NCBI RefSeq assembly: GCF_009696005.1
Contig: NZ_VUMV01000007.1
Coordinates: forward strand, 96,039 to 160,038
From: Bilifractor porci
GTDB lineage: Bacteria; Bacillota; Clostridia; Lachnospirales; Lachnospiraceae
Direction: 5' to 3'
DNA length: 64,000 nucleotides
How positions within the stretch are numbered: the stretch's first letter is position 1; the number at the start of each line of letters is the position of its first letter. Under the pieces are notes generated by a model. The model saw only the letters and a list, made by a program, of their open reading frames with translations, was not told where the DNA came from and made no database searches. The position numbers were made by a program, and so were the translations under genes. This document shows positions 19,258 to 27,045 of this stretch, piece after piece.

Positions 19258-19833
19258 ATGAAAATATACACAAGAAAAGGTGACAACGGAAGAACATCTC
19301 TTCTGGACGGAAAAAGCGTCCTGAAGACGGATGACAGAATCGAGCTTCTGGGCACCATAGACGAATTGAACAGCCATCTGGGAATGGCGAAGGTTCTTGC
19401 CGGAGATGATCTGCGGCGGGAAATCACCCATATCCAGCGTCTCCTGATGGGCATTATGTCCGGCATTGCGGATCCGATGAAGCGGGAATACCGTTTTGAC
19501 GAGAAGGAGACGGAAAAGTTGGAGGACTGGATCGACCGGATCGAGGACTCCTTTCCCCGGATAAAGGATTTTGTCCTGTACGGAGGCTGTGAGGAGTCTG
19601 CCAGACTGGATGTTGCCCGGGCAGTCGCCAGAAGGGCGGAACGCCGGTTCCGGACGGTGGCGCAGAAATATGTGGCGGATAAAAAGGCCATGCAGTATCT
19701 GAACCGCCTTGCGGACTATCTGTATATATGCGCAAGGTATGAGGATTACAAGGCGGAAAACATCCGGAAGGACGGAATCCGTCAGGAAGTCATCCGGGAT
19801 GTTATGAAGCACGCGGGAGAACGAAACACGTAA
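19258..19833 (+). CDS. pduO: PduO-type cob(I)alamin adenosyltransferase
   Basis: The enzyme adds the adenosyl group to cob(I)alamin using ATP and so supplies coenzyme to PduCDE. From the ATG at 19258 (AAGGA seven bases upstream) it has 191 residues. Family motifs are MKIYTRKGDNGRTSLLDG at the start and GGCEESARLDVARAVARRAE, which holds the ATP-binding arginines. It is equivalent only to the N-terminal domain of Salmonella PduO; the GlcG-like domain is encoded separately at 13688. The electron donor that reduces cobalamin is probably PduS (28880). An upstream in-frame GTG at 19240 is disfavoured. Confidence 0.94.
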   Translation: MKIYTRKGDNGRTSLLDGKSVLKTDDRIELLGTIDELNSHLGMAKVLAGDDLRREITHIQRLLMGIMSGIADPMKREYRFDEKETEKLEDWIDRIEDSFPRIKDFVLYGGCEESARLDVARAVARRAERRFRTVAQKYVADKKAMQYLNRLADYLYICARYEDYKAENIRKDGIRQEVIRDVMKHAGERNT

Positions 19834-19858
19834 ACGGGGATAACGGCAGGGAAAAGAC

Positions 19859-20677
19859 ATGCCAATGTACAGGCTTGCGGAATTGAACACCGAGATCACA
19901 GGGATCGGAACCTGCACGGAGGAGCTGCTGCGCCCCTATCTGCTTCCTGCGGAAAAGATACCGCTGGTTCCGGATATTTCTGTCGCGATGACAGCCGCTC
20001 TGCGGGAAAAGGAACGCCGTCTGGAGGGCAGCGGGTTTTCCGCGGATTATCTGGAGTCCATGGCGGTTTACCGTTCGTTCTGCGAACAGGCACTGAAGCG
20101 GGAAGTCATGTTCTTTCATGCGTCTGCGGTGGAATATCAGGGCGCGGCATACCTGTTTTCCGGACCTTCGGGAGCCGGAAAATCCACGCATGCCGCCATG
20201 TGGAAAAAAGCATTCGGAGGAGCGGCAGTTGTGATTAATGATGACAAACCGCTTCTCCGCTTTTTTGACGGGGCGGGAGCCTCGGATTTTTCCGGGATGC
20301 TGACAGAATACGGGGAGTCCGGTACCCTGACATGTTCCGGAGGAACTAATCCGGTCCGGAGCCCGGCGGATTCCACGGCGGTTTATGCCTATGGAACGCC
20401 TTGGGACGGAAAGCGGCATCTGGGCTGCAACCTGAAAATCCGCGTCGGGGGCATCGCCTTCCTGGAAAAAGGAAAGACGGTCAGCATCCGCAGGCTGGGC
20501 TGGCGGGAGGCCTTGGAGAAGGCAAGAATGCAGTGCTTCCGTTCGGAGACCTGGGAGAACCGCCAGAGATATGAGATGCTGCTCCGCAGGCTGCTGAATA
20601 CGGTGCCTGCGTATTTGCTCCGGTGTGATATCTCGACAAGGGCAGCGGTAACGGCCTATGAAGCAATGAAGAGATGA
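19859..20677 (+). CDS. HprK-like P-loop protein in the pdu operon
   Basis: This 272-residue protein has a clear P-loop, GPSGAGKS at residues 102-109 (lysine 108), preceded by FFHASAVEYQGAAYLFS. VINDDKP follows at about 124. This layout is that of HPr kinase/phosphatase-like and PEP-carboxykinase-related P-loop proteins. I could not find the full HprK signature, so the substrate is unknown. The first 90 residues match nothing I know. It lies between the adenosyltransferase gene and a PHP-domain phosphoesterase gene (the two genes are 17 bases apart), so kinase and phosphatase may form a pair. It is not part of the classical pdu gene set. Confidence 0.7.
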   Translation: MPMYRLAELNTEITGIGTCTEELLRPYLLPAEKIPLVPDISVAMTAALREKERRLEGSGFSADYLESMAVYRSFCEQALKREVMFFHASAVEYQGAAYLFSGPSGAGKSTHAAMWKKAFGGAAVVINDDKPLLRFFDGAGASDFSGMLTEYGESGTLTCSGGTNPVRSPADSTAVYAYGTPWDGKRHLGCNLKIRVGGIAFLEKGKTVSIRRLGWREALEKARMQCFRSETWENRQRYEMLLRRLLNTVPAYLLRCDISTRAAVTAYEAMKR

Positions 20678-20694
20678 ATGGAGGGACGGGCAGA

Positions 20695-21447
20695 ATGTAT
20701 ACCTGCGATATGCACACACATACCATTGCCAGCGGCCACGGCTCCTCCAGCACCATAGCGGATATGGCGAAGGCCGCGAAAAAGAAGGGACTGCTGCTTC
20801 TGGGAATTACGGATCACGGCCCGGCGACACCGGCGGCGGGAACACCTTCCTATTTCCGGAGCCTGATCCGGAGCTCCAGAATACGCTGCGGCATGCGGCT
20901 CTGCTATGGGGTGGAAACCAATATCCTGGACTTTTCCGGAAATATCGATATGGATGACAGCATTCTGGAGGGACTGGATTACGCGATTGCCAGTATCCAC
21001 CGCCAGAATCTGGAGCCGGGGAGCAGGACGGCAAATACGCTGGCGTATACGCAGGCGATGCGGCATCCGAAGGTGAAAATCATCGGTCATCCGGATGATA
21101 CCAGGTATCCTTTGGACTACGATACGCTTGCGGCAGCAGCGAAGGAATACGGTGTGATCCTGGAGGTCAACAACTCCTCCCTTTCTCCAGACGGCTACCG
21201 GGGAGATGTGCATGACAATTACACAGCCATGCTGCATGCCTGCCTGAGGTACAGGCTTCCGGTGTTGCTCTCCAGCGACAGCCACGGAACCGGACAGATC
21301 GGGGATTTTACCTTCGCGGCGCGCATGGTTCGGGAGGTCCGGTATCCACCGGAGCTGGTCCTGAATGATAAGCCGGAGCTGCTTCTGGAAATTCTGGGAG
21401 TCGGAGAGCCGGATCCCAAAGTTCCCAGATACAAAGGATTTTTCTGA
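20695..21447 (+). CDS. PHP-domain phosphoesterase (YcdX-like)
   Basis: This 250-residue protein has the PHP fold of metal-dependent phosphatases. The metal-binding residues appear in order: DMHTHT at the N-terminus, GITDHGP, YGVETNI, IASIHR, IIGHPDD and SSDSHGTG. The length and order fit the YcdX subfamily, which are stand-alone phosphatases rather than polymerase or histidinol-phosphatase modules. GGAGGG nine bases upstream selects ATG 20695 over the ATG at 20674 that overlaps the previous stop. Its place after an HprK-like gene inside a pdu operon is unusual. Its target could be a phosphorylated protein or a small metabolite. Confidence 0.8.
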   Translation: MYTCDMHTHTIASGHGSSSTIADMAKAAKKKGLLLLGITDHGPATPAAGTPSYFRSLIRSSRIRCGMRLCYGVETNILDFSGNIDMDDSILEGLDYAIASIHRQNLEPGSRTANTLAYTQAMRHPKVKIIGHPDDTRYPLDYDTLAAAAKEYGVILEVNNSSLSPDGYRGDVHDNYTAMLHACLRYRLPVLLSSDSHGTGQIGDFTFAARMVREVRYPPELVLNDKPELLLEILGVGEPDPKVPRYKGFF

Positions 21448-21527
21448 CAAGGCGCAGAATATAGTGTGGGCAGGCCGGCCGGAACGCGTCACCCGGAAGC
21501 GGCAGAGACAGTGAGGAAAGAACAGAC

Positions 21528-21884
21528 ATGGATGAAGTGAAACAGAGAATCATACAGGAACTGGTGCCGGGCAAGCAGATTTCACTTGCCCACATCATTG
21601 CCAATCCGGATAAAGTAATGTACACCAAGCTGGGACTGGATCCGACGGTCGATTACTCCAAGTCGGCAATCGGCATCATGACAGTTTCCCCTGCGGAGGC
21701 GGCAATCATCATGGGGGATATTGCCATAAAGGCGTCTGCCGTGGAGATCGGGTTTGTGGATCGCTTTTCCGGCAGCCTGATTGTCACCGGGACGGTCTCA
21801 GAGGTGGACGCGTCCACCAAAGCGGTTCTGGATTATTTTCAGAACACCCTGCACTTTACCGTCTGCCCGGTTACAAGGACATAA
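21528..21884 (+). CDS. pduU: Permuted BMC shell protein PduU/EutS type
   Basis: The protein forms hexameric shell tiles. It has 118 residues, as PduU does. It opens with KQRIIQELVPGKQISLAHII, the N-terminal segment that forms a small beta barrel plugging the pore in PduU/EutS. The circularly permuted BMC domain follows, with AIGIMTVSPAEAAIIMGDIA. It is followed after three bases by the PduV-type GTPase gene, and PduU-PduV pairing is known from Salmonella. The gene begins 80 bases after the phosphoesterase stop. Confidence 0.93.
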   Translation: MDEVKQRIIQELVPGKQISLAHIIANPDKVMYTKLGLDPTVDYSKSAIGIMTVSPAEAAIIMGDIAIKASAVEIGFVDRFSGSLIVTGTVSEVDASTKAVLDYFQNTLHFTVCPVTRT

Positions 21885-21887
21885 CCT

Positions 21888-22346
21888 ATGAAAAAAATTG
21901 TTCTCATGGGCCGCAGCGAGGCAGGTAAGACGACACTGACGCAGGCGCTGAAAGGGGAAAAAATCACCTACCATAAGACCCAGTATGTCAATCACTTTGA
22001 TGTCATTATTGACACGCCGGGGGAGTATGCCCAGACAAAATGGCTGGGACATGCGCTGGCTATGTTTACCTACGAGGCAGATGTGGTGGGGCTCCTGTGC
22101 TCTGCCACGGAGCCGTTTACATTGTTTCCGCCGAAATGCACCAGCACCTGCAACCGGGAGGTCATCGGGATCATCACCAAGATTCATCATCCGGACGCCA
22201 ATGTGAAACGCGCGGAGGGATGGCTCCGCCTGGCCGGGTGCAGGGACATTTTCCCGGTGGATTCCAAAACAGGAGAAGGGATTTCCGCTATCCTGGAGCA
22301 TCTGCGGGAGCCCGGAGATGTGATGCCGTGGGAAGAGAAAAAGTGA
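21888..22346 (+). CDS. pduV: PduV/EutP-family small GTPase-like protein
   Basis: The 152-residue protein has a P-loop in MGRSEAGKTTLTQAL, a switch region with IDTPGEY and a GTPase-like VIGIITKIHHPDA. The family is associated with BMC loci, and Salmonella PduV has been linked to compartment positioning and binding to PduU. It is the last gene of the first pdu unit. The 179 bases before the next gene contain a new, very strong promoter. Confidence 0.92.
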   Translation: MKKIVLMGRSEAGKTTLTQALKGEKITYHKTQYVNHFDVIIDTPGEYAQTKWLGHALAMFTYEADVVGLLCSATEPFTLFPPKCTSTCNREVIGIITKIHHPDANVKRAEGWLRLAGCRDIFPVDSKTGEGISAILEHLREPGDVMPWEEKK

Positions 22347-22442
22347 TTTTCCGGCATCATGGATTCTGACGGAAATGACAGAACCAGACAACGAAATCCC
22401 ACAGAAAAATGCTACAAACCAACACAAAACAACATGATACTA

Positions 22443-22471
22443 TTGACATTATATAAGCCTCTGGCTATAAT
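22443..22471 (+). promoter_or_regulatory. Perfect consensus promoter of the second BMC unit
   Basis: TTGACA (22443-22448), 17 bases and TATAAT (22466-22471) match the sigma-A consensus at all 12 positions. Upstream bases 22405-22440 are A/C-rich with repeated ACAA/CAACA steps. An unregulated promoter this strong would be costly, so a repressor such as the DeoR protein encoded at 30842 probably acts here. Confidence 0.92.
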
Positions 22472-22525
22472 GTCTGAAGAGTATAAAAAACTATCCAAAG
22501 GTTTTTCAAGGAGGAAAAGTACAAG

Positions 22526-23365
22526 ATGGTTAACGAATTTGAAATTAAAAAACAAATTTGTGACATTGGCAAGAGAATCTACAACCGGAACATGGTTGCG
22601 GCCAACGACGGAAATATTTCCGTAAAGCTCAATGATCATGAATTCCTCTGCACACCGACCGGAGTTTCCAAAGGCTTCATGACTCCGGAGTACATCTGCA
22701 AAGTAAATGAAAAAGGAGAAGTGCTTCAGGCTAACCCCGGCTTCCGTCCCTCATCCGAAATCAAGATGCATATGAGAGTATATGCAAAGAGACCGGATGT
22801 CGGTTCTGTTGTACATGCGCATCCGGTTTATGCCACCAGCTTTGCGATCGCCGGAATTCCGCTGACCCAGCCGATTATGCCGGAAGCGGTTATCGCTCTT
22901 GGCTGTGTACCGATCGCTCCTTACGGAACACCTTCTACCAACGAGATTCCGGATGCCATTGAGAAATATCTTCCGTATTTCGACGCTGTACTGCTGGAGA
23001 GCCACGGCGCCCTGACCTATTCCACTGACCTCCTTTCCGCATATCTGAAAATGGAGTCCGTAGAATTCTACGCGCAGCTGCTGTATCAGTCCAAGATGCT
23101 GGGCGGCCCGAAGGAATTCGACAAGGAAACCGTTCAGAGACTGTATGAAATCAGAAGAAAAATGGGTCTTCCGGGCAAACATCCGGCAAATCTCTGCCAG
23201 AACAAGGGAACCCTGAACTGCCATAACTGCGGAGGAAGCTGCAGCAGCGACGGACTTGGCGAGCACACAGGCTCTACCTATGCGCACGGCGCAGAGAACA
23301 AGAGCAACGCGGATGTTGTTGCAGAAGTAACAAAGCAGGTTATGAAACAGCTGGGACTGAACTGA
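22526..23365 (+). CDS. Class II (fuculose-phosphate-type) aldolase with C-terminal encapsulation peptide
   Basis: Class II aldolases of the FucA/AraD fold cut L-fuculose- or L-rhamnulose-1-phosphate into DHAP and L-lactaldehyde. The zinc and catalytic residues are visible: MPEAVIALG (catalytic Glu), VVHAHPVYATSFA (His pair) and LESHGALTYS (His). The domain is about 215 residues. It is followed by a cysteine-rich linker (C224, C232, C235, C239; CHNCGGSC) and a C-terminal amphipathic helix, ADVVAEVTKQVMKQLGLN, typical of a BMC encapsulation peptide. AAGGAGG precedes the ATG. It leads the second unit, which suggests that propanediol is made from fucose or rhamnose inside this shell. The exact sugar phosphate cannot be fixed by reading. 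Confidence 0.85.
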   Translation: MVNEFEIKKQICDIGKRIYNRNMVAANDGNISVKLNDHEFLCTPTGVSKGFMTPEYICKVNEKGEVLQANPGFRPSSEIKMHMRVYAKRPDVGSVVHAHPVYATSFAIAGIPLTQPIMPEAVIALGCVPIAPYGTPSTNEIPDAIEKYLPYFDAVLLESHGALTYSTDLLSAYLKMESVEFYAQLLYQSKMLGGPKEFDKETVQRLYEIRRKMGLPGKHPANLCQNKGTLNCHNCGGSCSSDGLGEHTGSTYAHGAENKSNADVVAEVTKQVMKQLGLN

Positions 23366-23387
23366 CGTATACTGGGAGGAAAAATTC

Positions 23388-24782
23388 ATGCCTATTGATG
23401 AGAGCATGGTAAAAAACATCGTCCAGGAAGTAATGGCAAAAATGAATATTTCCGATTCTCCTGCCGGAAAGCACGGCATTTTCAAGGAGATGAACGATGC
23501 GATTGAGGCCGCGAAAAAGGCCGAAAAAGTAGTAAGGAATATGTCTCTGGATCAGAGGGAGCAGATTATTTCGATTATGCGCCGCAAGATCCATGAGAGT
23601 GCCGAGATTATGGCCCGCATGGCGGTGGATGAGACCGGTATGGGAAATGTGGGACATAAGATCATGAAAAATCATCTGGTCGCCAATGGCGTGCCGGGAA
23701 CTGAGGATATCAAGACCATCGCGTGGTCGGGAGACCGCGGCCTTACCCTGGTAGAGGAAGGACCCTTTGGTGTAATCGGGGCAATTACCCCCTGCACCAA
23801 TCCGCAGGAAACGATTTTCTGCAATACCATGGGGATGCTGGCGGCAGGAAATACCGTAGTATTCAACCCGCATCCGCAGGCTGTCAAGACAACGATCTAC
23901 GCGATCAACATGATGAACGAGGCTTCTTTGGAAGCAGGCGGCCCCGATAACATCGCCACCACGGTTGAGGTTCCCACGCTGGAGACCAGTGCCGTTATGA
24001 TGCATCATCCGGATATCCCGCTTCTGGTTGCTACCGGCGGTCCGGGCGTCGTAAAGGCAGTCCTTTCCTGCGGCAAGAGAGGAATCGGCGCCGGTGCCGG
24101 CAATCCTCCGGCCCTGGTGGATGAGACTGCGGATATCCGCAAAGCCGCGGAGGACATTGTAAACGGCTGCACCTTCGACAACAACCTTCCCTGCATCGCG
24201 GAAAAAGAGGTCATTGCCGTCAGCTCCATTCTGGACGAGCTGATGCATTACATGGTTACCGAGCAGGGCTGCTACCTGGCTTCAAAAGAGGTACAGGATG
24301 CTCTGGTCCGCACGGTCATGGATGAGAAGGGCAAGCTGAACCGGAAGTGCGTCGGACGTGATGCCAAGACGCTGCTGGCCATGGTAGGCGTTACCGATGA
24401 GCCGGAAGACACCAGATGCATCATTTTCGAAGGACCGAAGGAGCATCCGCTTATCACCACCGAGCTGATGATGCCCATTCTGGGAATTGTCCGCGCGTCG
24501 GATTTTGATGACGCTCTGGAGAAGGCTCTCTGGCTGGAACATGGCAACCGCCATTCCGCGCATATTCATTCTCATGATGTGACACGGATTACAAAATACG
24601 CGAAGGCGATGGATACGGCAATCCTGGTAAAGAACGGACCTTCCTACGCGGCACTCGGCTTCGGCGGAGAAGGATTCCCGACATTTACGATTGCCAGCAG
24701 AACCGGCGAGGGACTGACCAGCGCGGAGACATTTACAAAGAAGAGACGCTGCGTAATGGTAGACAGCCTCTGCATCCGGTAA
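23388..24782 (+). CDS. pduP: CoA-acylating propionaldehyde dehydrogenase
   Basis: PduP oxidises propionaldehyde to propionyl-CoA and makes NADH inside the compartment. It has 464 residues. The first 20 residues contain ESMVKNIVQEVMAKMNI, an encapsulation helix like that of Salmonella PduP. The catalytic cysteine is in FDNNLPCIAEKEV. Cofactor-binding segments such as GPFGVIGAITPCTNP and GGPGVVKAVLSCGK are present. GGGAGG lies nine bases before the ATG. It is 22 bases after the aldolase gene and 18 bases before the alcohol dehydrogenase gene, so the NADH-making and NADH-using enzymes are encoded together. Confidence 0.95.
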   Translation: MPIDESMVKNIVQEVMAKMNISDSPAGKHGIFKEMNDAIEAAKKAEKVVRNMSLDQREQIISIMRRKIHESAEIMARMAVDETGMGNVGHKIMKNHLVANGVPGTEDIKTIAWSGDRGLTLVEEGPFGVIGAITPCTNPQETIFCNTMGMLAAGNTVVFNPHPQAVKTTIYAINMMNEASLEAGGPDNIATTVEVPTLETSAVMMHHPDIPLLVATGGPGVVKAVLSCGKRGIGAGAGNPPALVDETADIRKAAEDIVNGCTFDNNLPCIAEKEVIAVSSILDELMHYMVTEQGCYLASKEVQDALVRTVMDEKGKLNRKCVGRDAKTLLAMVGVTDEPEDTRCIIFEGPKEHPLITTELMMPILGIVRASDFDDALEKALWLEHGNRHSAHIHSHDVTRITKYAKAMDTAILVKNGPSYAALGFGGEGFPTFTIASRTGEGLTSAETFTKKRRCVMVDSLCIR

Positions 24783-24800
24783 AGCAGGAGGAAGAACAAA

Positions 24801-26045
24801 ATGGAAATGAATTCAGCAAATATTGAGGAGATTGTAAAGCAGGTACTGGCCGGTATGTCCGGAACGTCCGCTGCAGCTCCGGCGTCTGCTCCCGTATCCG
24901 CGGGACAGGTTCCGAAGACCGCCCATGTCGCTATGCTGACCGCCCTGGGCCATTATGATGTAAAAGAATTCCCGATCCCGGAGGTCGGTGACGATGACAT
25001 CCTGGTCAGAGTAGAGGGAACAGGAATCTGCGGAACAGACCAGCACGAATTTAAGAAGGATCCCTTCGGCCTGATCCCGGTTGCTCTGGGACATGAGGGA
25101 ACCGGAGAGATTGTCAAACTCGGCAAAAATGTTACAAAGGACAGCGCCGGAAAACCGGTAAAGGTCGGAGATAAGGTAGTTACCTGCATGATGTTCCAGG
25201 ATGATCCGGACATCACCATGTTCGACCTGAACAAGAAGAACGTCGGCGCGGCGGATGTATACGGACTCATTCCGGATGATGAGACCCATCTGAACGGATG
25301 GTTTTCCGATTATATTTTCCTGAAGGGATCCAGAGGAACCACATTCTTCAATGTAAGCGATATGGATCTGAAGTCCCGTATCATCATTGAGCCGGCGGCA
25401 GTTCTGGTTCATGCCGTAGAGAGGGCAAAAACAACCGGAATTCTCCGCTTTAACAGCCGCGTGGTTGTCCAGGGAGTAGGACCGATCGGACTGCTCTGCG
25501 TTGCCGTGCTTCGTACCATGGGCATCGAGAACATCACAACCGTAGACGGAAACGACGCAAGATTGGAATTCTCAAAGAAATTCGGTGCGACTCACACCGT
25601 AAACTTCATGCAGTACAAGGGAATTGACAATCTGGCAAAGGCAGTTGCCGATACCTTCGACGGACATCTGGCGGATTTCGCCTTCCAGTGCACAGGTTCA
25701 CCGGTGGCACATTCCAATATTTATCATTTCGTCCGCAACGGCGGCGGTCTCTGCGAGCTTGGTTTCTTCATCAACAATGGAGACGCTACCATTAACCCGC
25801 ACTTCGACCTCTGCTCCAAGGAGATTAACCTGGTCGGATCCTGGGTATATACACTGCGGGATTACGCGACAACCTTTGATTTCCTGAAGAGAGCGAAGGA
25901 AATCGGAATTCCGGTAACGGATCTGATTACCGACGCCTTTCCGCTGGATAAGATCAACGAGGCGCACGAGTTTGCGCTTGCCCAGAAGGGTCTGAAGGTT
26001 GCGGTAACGAACGTTCCGCTGGACGGAAATACAAATAATCACTGA
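24801..26045 (+). CDS. Zinc-dependent alcohol dehydrogenase with N-terminal encapsulation peptide
   Basis: This medium-chain dehydrogenase (414 residues) probably recycles NADH to NAD+ by reducing propionaldehyde to propanol, and perhaps lactaldehyde to propanediol. Residues about 5-20 (SANIEEIVKQVLAGM) form an encapsulation helix, followed by an Ala/Pro/Ser linker. The catalytic zinc residues are in GICGTDQHEF and GHEGTGE, and the nucleotide fold shows GVGPIG. The four-cysteine structural zinc lobe of typical alcohol dehydrogenases is missing. It takes the place of the iron-dependent PduQ. Zinc dehydrogenases of this type are also found in fucose/rhamnose BMC loci of Clostridia. Confidence 0.88.
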   Translation: MEMNSANIEEIVKQVLAGMSGTSAAAPASAPVSAGQVPKTAHVAMLTALGHYDVKEFPIPEVGDDDILVRVEGTGICGTDQHEFKKDPFGLIPVALGHEGTGEIVKLGKNVTKDSAGKPVKVGDKVVTCMMFQDDPDITMFDLNKKNVGAADVYGLIPDDETHLNGWFSDYIFLKGSRGTTFFNVSDMDLKSRIIIEPAAVLVHAVERAKTTGILRFNSRVVVQGVGPIGLLCVAVLRTMGIENITTVDGNDARLEFSKKFGATHTVNFMQYKGIDNLAKAVADTFDGHLADFAFQCTGSPVAHSNIYHFVRNGGGLCELGFFINNGDATINPHFDLCSKEINLVGSWVYTLRDYATTFDFLKRAKEIGIPVTDLITDAFPLDKINEAHEFALAQKGLKVAVTNVPLDGNTNNH

Positions 26046-26089
26046 TTGCTGCCGGGAACGGCGCAGGCTGACGGAGAGGAGAGCAAAGG

Positions 26090-26407
26090 ATGGCCAGGGC
26101 TGTCGGAATACTGGAGGTATATGGTCTTACATGCGCGTTTGTGGCTGCGGACGCAGGCTGCAAGGCAGCAAATGTGACACTGGAAGTGTTTGATAAGAAC
26201 AAGCCGGCGCATGCCGACGAGCTTCCGGTTCCGCTTCTGGTAACCATCAAGTTCCGCGGCAATGTCTCGGAGGTAGAGGCAGCCATGGAGGCGGGGATAA
26301 AAGCCGCCGAAACCGTCAGCGGAGTGGTTCAGCATTATGTGATTCCGAATCCGGATGATCCGGGGGTGGAAAAAATGCTGAAAATCAGTGCTCTCGATAA
26401 ATTTTAA
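26090..26407 (+). CDS. BMC-H shell protein (105 residues)
   Basis: This is a single BMC domain that should form hexameric shell tiles. It opens [20 protein letters not shown] and ends with [15 protein letters not shown]. Compared with the PduA/J-like proteins downstream, the beta strand region has a short insertion ([15 protein letters not shown]) and the pore loop lacks the usual KIGSG-type sequence, so the pore should differ from that of PduA. GGAGAGGAG precedes the ATG. It follows the dehydrogenase gene by 44 bases and starts a run of four BMC-H genes. Confidence 0.92.
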   Translation: MARAVGILEVYGLTCAFVAADAGCKAANVTLEVFDKNKPAHADELPVPLLVTIKFRGNVSEVEAAMEAGIKAAETVSGVVQHYVIPNPDDPGVEKMLKISALDKF

Positions 26408-26436
26408 GCGAAGTTATTTTTCAGGAGGAAAAAGAA

Positions 26437-26718
26437 ATGGCACAGGAAGCATTAGGAATGATCGAGACCAGAGGTCTGACCGCCGCGATTGAGGCCGCCG
26501 ATGCAATGACAAAGGCAGCTGAGGTTCATCTGATCGGAACCGAGAAAATCGGATCCGGACTGGTTACCGTTATGGTCCGCGGCGATGTCGGCGCTACAAA
26601 GGCTGCCGTAGAGGCCGGAAGCGCGGCTGCATCCAGACTTGGAGAGCTGGTTGCCACCCATGTCATCCCGAGACCTCATCAGGATGTAGAGATGATCCTT
26701 CCAAAGAACTTAGAGTAA
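26437..26718 (+). CDS. pduJ: BMC-H shell protein, PduA/PduJ type
   Basis: The 93-residue protein is a canonical major BMC-H tile. It begins [20 protein letters not shown]. The pore segment is [18 protein letters not shown], and the C-terminus is [16 protein letters not shown]. The GSG loop is that of PduA/PduJ pores that pass propanediol. AGGAGG lies eight to nine bases before the ATG. The protein is nearly identical to the BMC domain encoded at 27258-27539, so one of the two genes is a local duplicate. PduA and PduJ cannot be told apart by reading. Confidence 0.94.
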   Translation: MAQEALGMIETRGLTAAIEAADAMTKAAEVHLIGTEKIGSGLVTVMVRGDVGATKAAVEAGSAAASRLGELVATHVIPRPHQDVEMILPKNLE

Positions 26719-26733
26719 TTTCAGGAGAGTACC

Positions 26734-27045
26734 ATGGGCAGCGCATATGGCTTTGTTGAAATAACCGGAGTGGTTGCCGCCATGGATGCCCTCGATATCA
26801 TGTGCAAGGCCGCCGATGTGCGGCTGGCATCCTGGGAGAGAAAGCTGGGAGGCAGGCTTGTCACACTGATCATAGAGGGAGATGTATCTGCTGTGAAAGA
26901 AGCAGTAGAGGCGGCGGACACAAAGGCAATAAAAAAGCCCGTCTGTAAGGCGGTCATAGCGAACCCCCATGAAGAAATCGTGAAGATGGTTCAGTTAAGC
27001 GCAAGCAGATGGAGAACAGTGGGGGATTACGCATGGCGGAAGTAA
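26734..27045 (+). CDS. BMC-H shell protein with C-terminal extension
   Basis: The 103-residue protein has one BMC domain ([20 protein letters not shown], then [20 protein letters not shown]). The pore segment ERKLGGRLV differs from the PduA-type IGSG loop. After the usual end ([11 protein letters not shown]) there is a basic, aromatic tail, [17 protein letters not shown]. Its last 13 bases overlap the start of the next gene, so the two should be coupled in translation. It follows the PduJ-type gene by 15 bases. Confidence 0.9.
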   Translation: MGSAYGFVEITGVVAAMDALDIMCKAADVRLASWERKLGGRLVTLIIEGDVSAVKEAVEAADTKAIKKPVCKAVIANPHEEIVKMVQLSASRWRTVGDYAWRK

